This document shows positions 54,708-64,000 of a DNA stretch of 64,000 nt, in pieces (positions within the stretch are counted from its first letter, which is position 1; each line of letters begins with the position of its first letter). A model generated the notes under the pieces. That model saw only the letters and a program-made list of their open reading frames with translations. It made no database searches and had not been told where the DNA came from. Location: the NCBI GenBank assembly GCA_023052935.1, contig CM041292.1, positions 196,284,299 through 196,348,298 on the forward strand, read 5' to 3'. Made by a program: the position numbers and the translations under genes. Source of the DNA: Piezodorus guildinii. Lineage: Eukaryota; Arthropoda; Insecta; Hemiptera; Pentatomidae.

Positions 54708-57700
54708 ATTTAAAAAAAATTTTTTTTTTAAAAATTCAAACAATGGGCCCTTATTTTTTTAAAAAAAAAAAATTTTTAAAAATTTATTTTTTTAAATATA
54801 ATTTTCCCCAACTTTTTAAAAAAAAAAAAAAAAAAAAAAAAGGGAAAAAAAGGGGAAAAATTTTAAAAAAAAATTTTCTTGGTTTTAATCTTAAAAATTT
54901 AAATTTTTTAAAAAAAAATTTTTTTAAAAAAACAAAAAGCTTAATGTAAATTTTTTTTTTTTTTTTAATAAAAAAATTTTTTTAAAATTTAACCTTGGGG
55001 TTTTAAAAAAGGGGGCTTTTTTTCCTACAAAATAAAATTTTTCAAGGAAAGAAAATTAAAATTAAAAAAAAAAAAGGTTTTTTTTCCCTAAAAAAAAAAA
55101 AAAAATTTTAAATTATTTTTAAGGTTTAAAAATTTATTTTGGGGGAAAATTTTTAATTTAAAAATTTTTAACCAAAAGAAAATAAAAATTTTAAAAAAAA
55201 CAATTTAAAAATATTTTTCTTTTAATTTTTTAAACCCCCCTTTTATTTTAAAAAAAAAAAAATCCCAAAAATTTTTATTTCCCTTTTTTCTTTATTTTTT
55301 AAAACTTACCCCCCCCCCAACCCCCAAAAAAAAAAAAAACCCAAAAAAACTTTAAAAGGGTTTAAAACCCTTTTAAAAAAAATTCAACCCAAAAATTTTA
55401 AATTAAACACCCCCCCAAACCGGGTCCCTTGAGCAAATCCAAATTTCAAAAAACCCAAAAAGAAAAAAACCCAAAAAAAATTAATAAAAAAAAAATTAAA
55501 AAAAAATTAAAAAATTTTTTTTTTTTTACCATTTAATTCTCATCTTTCAAAGGTTTTTAGTTTATATAATTTTTTTAAACTAATTAAAAATAAAAAAAAA
55601 ATTTAAATTTTTAAATTTTTTATACAAAATGATTTTTTCTTTTAATTTTTCCCCCCCTTTTTATAAAAAAAATAATTTAAAAATTTTAAAAAAAATAAAA
55701 TTTTAAAAAAAAAAAAAAAAAATATTCTTTTGGGGGGCCTTTTTTTAAATTTTTTCCCCCAAATAATTTTTTTTTTCCAAAAGGAAAATTAAAACCAATT
55801 AACAACCCCTTAAAAAAAGGCTCATAACGGATATTTTTATTTTCCAAATTTAAAGGGAAAAAACCCTTTTTAAAAAAAAAAATCCCTTTTTTTTTTAATT
55901 TTAAAATTTTTTTCCTTCCCAAAAATTTTTTCCGCCCTTTTGGGGACACCAAAAAGGGTGATCTTGCCCCCAAACATTTTTAAAAACTTTTAAAATTTTA
56001 AAAAAAAAGCGGCAATAACCCTTTTAAATTAAAAACACCACTGGATCTTCCTATAAATTTTCTCCCAAAAAATTTTTTTCAGGAAAAATTTTTTAAAAAA
56101 AATCAAAAAATGTAACTTCCAAAAAAAAAAAAAATTTTTAAAAAAACCCAAAAAAAAATTTTAAAAACCAGGCAAAATTAAATTTTTTACCAAAAACAAT
56201 TCATGCCCCTTTTTTCAAATTTTTTAAAAAATTTTTTTTAAAAGGGAAAAAAATTTTAGTTAAAATTTTTTTTAAAGATTAAAAACGGGGGGATTTTTTT
56301 TTTTTTTTAAAAAAAAATTTTTTTTTGTAATTTCTTTGAAACAGGTTTTTTTTGGGTAGGCAAGATTCTAAACCCAAAGGTTTTTCAATTTTTAGTTTTA
56401 AAAAAAAAAAAAATGAGAAAAAAAAAAGGTTTATTGTTAGAAAATAAAAACCTTTTTTTTAATTTTTTTTATTTAAAAATTTTTTGGGGGTTTAGTTTTT
56501 TAAAAACCCACCCTTTAAAAGGTAGGGAAAATTTAAAATTTACACAGGTGTTACCAATGTTTTTTTAAAATTAATAAAAAAAAAAAAAAGTAAAAAAATT
56601 TAATTTTTTGAAAAATTTCCAATTTAAAAAAAAAATTTTTTTTTAAAAATTAAAAAAAAAATTTGGGGCGGCCCGCTTTTACCCCCTTTTTTTTTAAATT
56701 TTTTTTTTAAACAAAGATAAGAAAATAAATTCAAAGATTAAAATTGGGTTAAACAAAAAAAGGTTTTTTTAAAAATTATTTTTTAAAAAAAAACAGTTTT
56801 TTTTATCATTTATTTTTTCTTTAAAAATTTTTAAAAGGTAAAAAATATTTTTTTTTTAAAAACTTTTGCACCAAAAGGAAAAACGGATTCCTTAATTTCA
56901 AAAAAAATTAAATTAAAAAAAAATTTTTTAAACCTTTTTTGGAAAATTTTCAAAAATTATTTTTTTTTTTGATTAATCAAAATTTTTCAATTTTTAATCT
57001 AAAAATTATTATTGGGAAAAATTTTGTATCGGCTTTTTTTGTTCAAAATTTTTTTGAAGGAAAAAAATTTTTTTTTAAAACCCAAAATTTTACATTTTTA
57101 AAAATTTTAAAAAAATTTTTTCCGTTTTAGGAAAAACAAAATCAAAAAAATTTTTTTAAAATTTTCTGGTTAGGTGATTTTTTGAAAAATTTTAAATTTT
57201 TCCGGGTTTATTTCTAAAAGAATTTTTAATTTGGATTTTTTTTTTTAAAAAACAAGTTTTTGGGGTTTTCCCAAAATATTTTTAAAAACCTAATTTTTTT
57301 CAAAAAAAATTTTAAATTTTTCCCAGCAAAATTTTTTATGTTACTTTAGGGAGGGAAAAAAAAAAAAAATTTAAAAAATTTAAACATTGGGATTTTTTTG
57401 GTTTTTATTTTAAAAATTTAAATTTTTTTGTAAAAATTTTTTAAAAATTTTTCCCCCTAAAATTTTTTTTTTTTTTCGAAGTACAAAACAAAAAACAACC
57501 TTTTCCCCGGGGGAAAAAGGGAATTTAATTTCTAAAATTTAAAAAAGTTTAAATTGGTTTGAATTTCAAGATGAAAATACCCCCTTTCTTTATTATTTAT
57601 TTTTTTTTTTTTAATTTTTTTTAAAAATAAAATTTTGAAAATTTTTTTTTTATTATAAAAAAAAAACCCAAAAAAATTTATTAAAAAAAAAAATTTTTTA

Positions 57701-60700
57701 AACAATTTTTAAAAAAAATTAAAAAATTTTGAATTAAAAAAAGTTTTTTGTTTTTGGGAAAAAAAAAATGAAAAAAAAAAAAATCATTATTTTTAATTCA
57801 TAATAACCCTTTTTTTGAAAAATAAGGGTTCCCTATAATTGCTTTAGGGATATTCGTTCCCCCAAAAAGGCCCTAAAAATAAACCCCCAATAAATTTCGT
57901 TTTAAAAAAATTAAAATTTAAAATTTTTTTTTTTAAAAAAAAAAAAAAAAAAATCTTGGAGGGATTTCTCGAAAATTCTTAGAACCTTCCAAAAATTCAT
58001 TCGATTTTAAAACCCATATTTAAAATTTTTAATAAAATTAATTAATTCCTTTTTTTCCCCCATTTTTTGCGGGGCCCCATTTGAAGATTTGTAAACCTTT
58101 TTTTCAAGTGTTTCTTAATGGGAAAAAGGGAAAAAACCAAATAAAATGGGGTTTAAAGGGAAAGGGGGGTTTTCTTAATAAATTATTTTGTTTTTTTTGG
58201 GAATAAAGAGGAAAGGGGGGGCCCCAAATTTCCCAAATTCATTCTTAACCCTTTTTTCTAAAAGGGGGTTTTTTAAAGGGAAAAAAAAACCCCTTTAAAT
58301 TTAATTTTGGGTGGAAAAACCCTTTACCCCTTTAATTTTTGAAGAAAAAGGGGAAAGGCCCCAAGCCATTCCTAACTTAATTGGGGAAAACCTTTTAAAA
58401 AACCAAATTTTGGTATAAAAAAAAAAAAATTTTTCTGATTTTTTTATTTTTTGGGTTTTGTAAAAAACTAAAAAAATAAAGGGAGATGTGGCCAAACCCA
58501 TTTCAATCCCAAAAAAGGCCCGGTTGAGGGGGGAAAAATTTTTCATGGAAAAAATTTTTGGGCAAAAAGTAAATGGGGTGTTTTGGGGGGGGTTTTTTGA
58601 AAAATGGGGTTTGGGTTTGGGGAAGGATTGGAAAAAGGGGGAAAAATTTTTTGGGGGCCCCCCCCGTGACCGGGCTTAAAACATGGTTTTTTTTTTTTTT
58701 TTTATTTCCAATCCGGGGGAAAACATGGGTTTTTTTAAAAAAAGAAAAAAATTTTAATGGAACAAAAAAAGGGGGATGCCATCCAAACCCCTAAGTAATA
58801 ATTTTAATTAAACCCCAAAAATTGTAATAAAAAATTTTTGGAAAAAAAAAATTTGGGAAAAAAAAAAAATAAGAAAAAAGAAAAGTTGAATATACCAAAA
58901 GTTAAGTTTTTTGAAAAATTTAAAAAATTGAAAATAAAGGGTTTTTAAAAATTTAAAATTTTTTTAAAAAATAAATTTCATAAAAAAAAAAAATTTTTGT
59001 TAAAAAAATTTAAAAAAAAAAAAAAATTAAAAAAAACCGCTGATTAAATAAGGTTTTTTTTAATAAATTTAAAAATTTTTTAAAGGGGTTTTCCCAGAAA
59101 GTTGGCTTTTTTTTTTTAACGCACCCTACCGGGGGAAAAATGGGATTTTCCCCAAATTTTTATTTTAAAAATTTGAGTATTAAATTTTTTAAAAAAATTT
59201 TAAAAAAAAATTTTTTTTTAAATTTTTTTTTTTTTTTTTTTTTTTAAAAAAAAAACCCCCCCCCCTTAAAATTAATAGTATTTTAAAAAATTTTTATAAA
59301 AAAAGGGGGTTTTTTTTTTTGTTTTTAAAAAAAAAAAAACCATCCAATTTTTTTTTATTTTTTTTTTTCCCAAATAGGGGGGGTTTACCCTTTTTTATTT
59401 TCGTGGGGGCCTGGGTTTTCCAAAGAGAACTCCCTTTGTGTTAAGGGGGTTGAAAATTTTTAATTTAGGGTTTTTTTTTAAAAATTTTAATTCGTTTCAT
59501 TGTTTTCCCCCCTTCCCCCCCCAATGAAAAAGGAAAAAAATTTAAAAATTTTTTTGGAAACCCTTTAATTTAAAAAAAAAAACTAAAAAAAAGTTTAAAA
59601 ACTAATAAAATTAAGGGGTAAAAAAATAAGATTTTTGTTTAAAAATTTCTATTTAAAAAACATTTTTCAGTTCTTTTTTTAAAAGTTTGAAAAAATTTTT
59701 TAAAAGTTTTTAAAACGGGTAAGTGAAACAGGTTTTTCCCCCTTTTTTTTTTTTAACTTATTCCAAACAAAATTTTTAAAAAGGGTTTTAAGGCCCCCCC
59801 CAAAAATTTTTTTAAAAAAAATTTTTTTTTAAAAAAAAATTTTAGAATTTTTTATTAAAATTTTTTTAACTATTAAAAAACTTAAATTTGAAAACTTTTA
59901 TTAAAACTAAATTTTTTAAAAATAAAGGAAAATTTTAAAAATTTGTAATTTTTGGGTAACCCTTTTAAATTTTTTAAAAAAAAAAAAAAAAAAAAATTTT
60001 TTTAAAAAAAATTAAATAAAAATATTACCCCCCCCCAAAAATCGTTGAGATATATTTTTGTATTTATTACCCTTTTTTTTAAGAAAAGAATTTTTTTTAT
60101 ACTTTTTTTTAAACTTAAAAAAAAAAAAAAAAAAAAGTTAGGTAAAAATGGGGGTTTTTTTGTTTGGAAAAAATTTTTTTTAAAAAATTTAAATTTTTAA
60201 TTTTTTTTTTTTTTTTTTTTTTTTATGTTTAAAAAAATAAAATTTGGGTTTAAAAATTTTTTTTAGGCAAAGGGCAATCAAATTTTTTTAATGGTTTTTA
60301 ATTTTAAAAGTTTTAAGGAAAAAAAAAAAAAGGGGAAAAAATTTTATAAAATAAAGATTTTTTTTATTTTTTAATTTAAAAAAAAAAATTTTTTTTTTAA
60401 ATAAAAAAAAAATTTAAAACCCTTTTAAAATCCTTTTTAAAAAAAAATTTTTTTTATTTTAAAAAAATTAAAAATAAAAAAAATTTTTTTTAAAACATTT
60501 TTTTTTTAAAAAAAGAAATTTTTCAAAAAAAATTTTTAGGTTTTTTCCCCCCTATTTTTTAAAGTGGTTTTTTTAATATTTTTTTAAAAACTTTTTTTTT
60601 TTTTTACTTTTTAACGTTTTAGGTAAAAAAAAAAAAATTTTTTTAAAAAATTTTTTTGGTTTTTTTTTTTTGGGGGATTTTTTCAAAAATTTTTTTTGTT

Positions 60701-63700
60701 TTTTATTTTAAAAAAATAGTTTTTTTTTTATAGAATAACAAAAATTAAAAATTTTTGGGAAAAAAATTTTTAAAAATTATTTTAACCCCCAAAATTTTTT
60801 TAACAAAAAAAAAAATGTTTAAAAATTTTATTTTCGTAACCCCTTTAAAAAAATAATTTTTTTTTTAATTTTTGGGTTTAACTTTTTTTTTTTTTAAAAT
60901 CCCCATAAAAATTTTTTATTTTTAAAAATTATTTTTAAAATTTTTTTAAATTAACTGTTTTTTGTTAAAACCCCCCAATTTTAATTTTTTTTTTAAAAAA
61001 AACTTTTTTTCCTGAAGGTTTTTTTTTCTTTAATTTAAAACTCAACGTTTTTTAAAAAAATTACCCCGTCTTTTTAAAAAAAAAAAAAAAAATTTTTTTA
61101 GTTTTTAGTAAAAAACCTTTATTATTTTATTTTTTTTTTTTTTTGTTTTTTTTTATTAGGTAAAATAAAAAACAAAAAAAGGAAAAGCGAAAAAATTTTT
61201 TAAAAAAAAAAAAAAAAAAAACGGTTTTGGGATGTCGAAAATTAAAAAACCTTTTTTCCCTTTTTTTATTTTTTAAAAAAAATTTTTTTAAATTTTTTTT
61301 AAAGAATTTTTTTTGACCTTCTGATCCATTAAATTCCAAATTTTTTTTGGGCCCTTTTTAAAATTTAAAACGGGGGTTTTTTTAAAATAAAATTTTTTTG
61401 ATCCACCTATCATTTATTTTTTTTATTTTTTAACTACTTTTTCTATGTTGTAATCCATTACAGTGGGGGGGCCAAATTTTCCTATCCCGGTTTAATTAAG
61501 TAAAATTTTAATGAATTAAAAACCTCGGGAAAATTTTTTTCCCTTTTTGAAACAAAAAAAATAAAATTTTTTTTAAAAAATCCTTCCCCTGGGGGGGTTT
61601 AAAATTTTCTTTGGTGGAGGTGTTACTAAAACCCCCCCTAAAAATCCCCTATTTTCTTTTTTTCTTTTTTTTTAAAAAGATTGTTTTTAGAATTTTTCTA
61701 AAGAATTTTTTTGGGAAAAAAAAATGAACAAAAAAGGTGACCGAAAAAAAAATTTAAAAAATTTAAAAAAACCCCGAATTTTTTGGCTTTGAAAATTGGG
61801 GGGTTTTTAAAAAATTTAAATAAATAAAAAAAAAGGGGAAATTTTTGGGGTAAGGGGGGAGTTTTAAGGGCCCGATTAAAAGGCCTTTTTGGGGGAAAAA
61901 GGGAAAAAAATAAAAAAATTTTAGGTTAAAAATAAATAAATAAAAATTTTAAAAAAAAAAATCATTGTGTTATAAAACCCAAATTTTCTATTCCCTTTTT
62001 AAAATGTAAAAAAATTTTTAATAAAATAAAAAGAAAAACTAATAATAAAAATTTTAACTCGAAAATTTTTTTTAAAAAGTTTTTTTTAAAAATAAAATTT
62101 TTTCCTTTTCGGACTTGGGGTTAACCCCAACCTTGGATTGGGGGAAATTTTTTTCTAAAAAAAGCTTTCAAAGGGGATTTTATATCAATTAATTCTTGTA
62201 AAAAAAAAATTAAAAAAAATTTTTATTTTTTTTAGTTATATGAATTTTGAAAAAAATAAATTTTTTAAAAAAAATTTTTGGGGGGGGGGGGGGGGGGGGT
62301 TTTTTTTTTTATTTTAAAGGGGAAAAAAAAAAATAAGATTTAACCTTTTAAAATACAACAAAGAAACAGGAAATTTTGGGGCGTGATTTTTTTAGAATCA
62401 AACGTTTTAGGGTTTTGGGGGGAAAAAATTTTTTGGGGAAAAGGAATATAAAGGGGGGGGAAAAAAAAAGTGGAACTTTAAAAAATTAATAAAAAGATTT
62501 TGATACGGGCCCAAAAAACCTTTTTGGGGTTTTATTTATTAAAACCCCAAAAAAGGATTTTATAGAAAAAAAAAATTGAAAAATTTTATATAAATACTTT
62601 CCCACATTTTTAAAAAAAAATGAAAAAAAAAATACCTGGAAAATTTGTTTAAAAATTTTCTTAAATTAATTTTAAAAAGGGTTTTTAAAAAATTTCTATA
62701 AAAAACTTTTAAAGGGGAAAAAAATCGGTGAAAAAAAAAAAAATGCCCAAAAAAATATTTTTTTTTGATTTTTAAAATGGAAAAAGGGGCCAAATTTTTT
62801 TTTCAAAGGGGTAAAAACCCCGTTTTTTTAAGGGGAGAAAAAAAATTTCCCCGGGTTTTTTTGTCTCCAATTTCCAAGGGGGGGAAATTTTCGGGATAAA
62901 TTAAAAAACCTTGGATTCCATCCATTTTTTCCCCCCCCGTTTTAGAGGAAAAGGAAGGGGGGGGAAAAAAAAAATTCCCCCTTTTTTTTTTGGGTTTTCC
63001 CCAGATTTTTTTGGGGTTTGGAAGGAAAAACCCCACGGCCTTTGTTAGTAAAATAAAATTTTTTTCTAAAAAAAAAAAAAAAAATTTTATTTTTGAAAAT
63101 TTTCTAAATTACTATGTTGTTTTTTAAAAATCGTAAAAAAATAAAAAAAGCTATTTAGGGGAAAAAAATTTAAAGGGTTTTAAAAAATTTAAAATTTTAA
63201 AAATTTTTTTTTAAAAACGCGAAAAAACCAAAAGGTTTTTTTTTAAAAAAATTTAGGGTATCGTTTAATTTTTTTAGGTTAAAAAAAAAAAATTTTAAAG
63301 GAAATAAATCACCTTTCGGATTTTTAAAATAATTTTCCCCCTTTGATTTTTTTTTTTCCAAAAAAAATTCCTTTTAAAAGATAAAAAGGTCGGGAAAAGA
63401 TTTATTTTCCCCGTTTTTTAAAACAGGGTTTTCTTCAGGGAGAAAAAAAGGAAAAATTTTTTTTTAAATTTTATTGAAAATTTTTTTTTTAAAAATTTTA
63501 AATTTAAATTTCTAAAAAAAACCTTTTTTGGTTTTTTTATTTATTAATTTTAAAATTAACAAAATTTTTTTAAAGATTTTTTTCTAAATATACTACGTTA
63601 ATTAGGCAAATTTAAAAAAAAAAAAATTTTTAAAAAAAATTTTTTAGTTTTTTTTTTAAAATTTTTGAATTTTAAAATTTTTTTTTTGTTTTTATAAGGT

Positions 63701-64000
63701 TTTTAAAAATTAATTTTTTTTTAAAACAAAAAAAAATTTGGGTTTTACGGAAAAAAAGTAAAAAAGGCATTTTGATATAACCCTTTTAACAGAAAAAAAC
63801 TTTTTAAAAAAATTTTAACCCTTAAAAATTTTAAAAATCCGGGCTTTTTCTCGAAAAAAACCCAAAAAGCTTTTTAAAGTGGTCCCCAAACCCTTTTTTT
63901 AAAAGGTTTTTTAATGGGGGTTTTTTATTTGAAAAAAAATTTAAACATTTGGGTTTTTTTTTATAAAAAAAAAGGTTTTTTAAAAATTGGTTTTTTACTA
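54060..64000. other. Corrupted A/T homopolymer sequence with G and C runs
   Basis: Most words are runs of four to ten identical bases; a G run of about 20 lies near 62279-62299. Only two known repeats are recognised: the H 3' motif ACGGGTAAGTGAAACAGG at about 59715 and a family-B SINE at about 61430-61650. All open frames here (Lys/Phe/Asn-rich) are products of the runs. Confidence 0.8.
61430..61650 (-). repeat. Family-B SINE, strongly distorted
   Basis: CCTATCCCGGTTTAATTAAG corresponds to CCTATTCTGGTTTAATTAGA of the 36-kb copy, followed in order by a GAATTAAAAACCTCGG block and a GGTGGAGGTGTTACTA block like the complement of the SINE head. Confidence 0.5.

Noticed and set aside
1..64000. CRISPR arrays, bacterial operons, riboswitches, phage genes
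   Set aside because: No regularly spaced direct repeats and no prokaryotic gene structure; all signs are of an animal nuclear genome.

Overview
This window is from an animal nuclear genome, most likely an arthropod and probably an insect. The support is an AT-rich, intron-and-repeat style sequence, mariner, Tc1 and Penelope-like elements, a gypsy element of insect type, and a U2 snRNA copy that resembles arthropod U2. No bacterial-type operons, CRISPR arrays or complete host protein-coding genes were found. Almost everything recognisable is a transposable element or a piece of one, often nested. One short minus-strand open segment (23011-23273) is the only candidate host exon.

Layout: 1-440 is a broken gypsy protease fragment. 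849-2400 holds tRNA-derived SINEs and the first full copy (H1) of an ~0.9 kb repeat called the H family here. The H family has asymmetric inverted repeats, a 3' hairpin, an internal GT microsatellite and T-rich flanks, which suggests a non-autonomous Helentron-like (HINE/DINE-1 type) element. Eleven copies or fragments lie between 1.1 and 37.4 kb. 4797-7507 is a Penelope-like element with 86-bp inverted ends, inserted in an H copy. 8385-9003 is a minus-strand U2 snRNA sequence split by a 415-bp insert with a 15-bp target duplication. 9524-10436 is an internally deleted mariner. 12185-13984 is one H copy inserted into another of opposite orientation. 16765-18242 is an older H copy carrying a TTAA-flanked MITE and a SINE. 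18824-19120 is a fold-back of Penelope terminal repeats with two hammerhead-ribozyme-like cores. 19225-22740 holds two Tc1-like copies with IR/DR ends, 23863-24347 a piggyBac-like MITE, and 25116-26097 another Tc1 remnant. 26396-29404 is a decayed RTE-like LINE inserted in an H copy. 33-36.5 kb holds Jockey- and CR1-like LINE fragments with SINEs. 38.1-42.9 kb is a gypsy-type retrotransposon with intact gag and pol joined by a predicted -1 frameshift.

From about 43,860 to the end the sequence changes abruptly into homopolymer runs, at first almost without G on the + strand. Familiar repeats can still be made out there in distorted form (an H copy, a Penelope terminal repeat, two SINEs), so this third of the window is best read as corrupted consensus sequence rather than real biology. 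None of its open frames should be trusted.

The elements do not form a pathway. The biology is a layered history of insertions. The points most worth pursuing are the retroposon in U2, the H family as a candidate rolling-circle element, the hammerhead-bearing Penelope fold-back, and the intact gypsy gag-pol with its slippery site.
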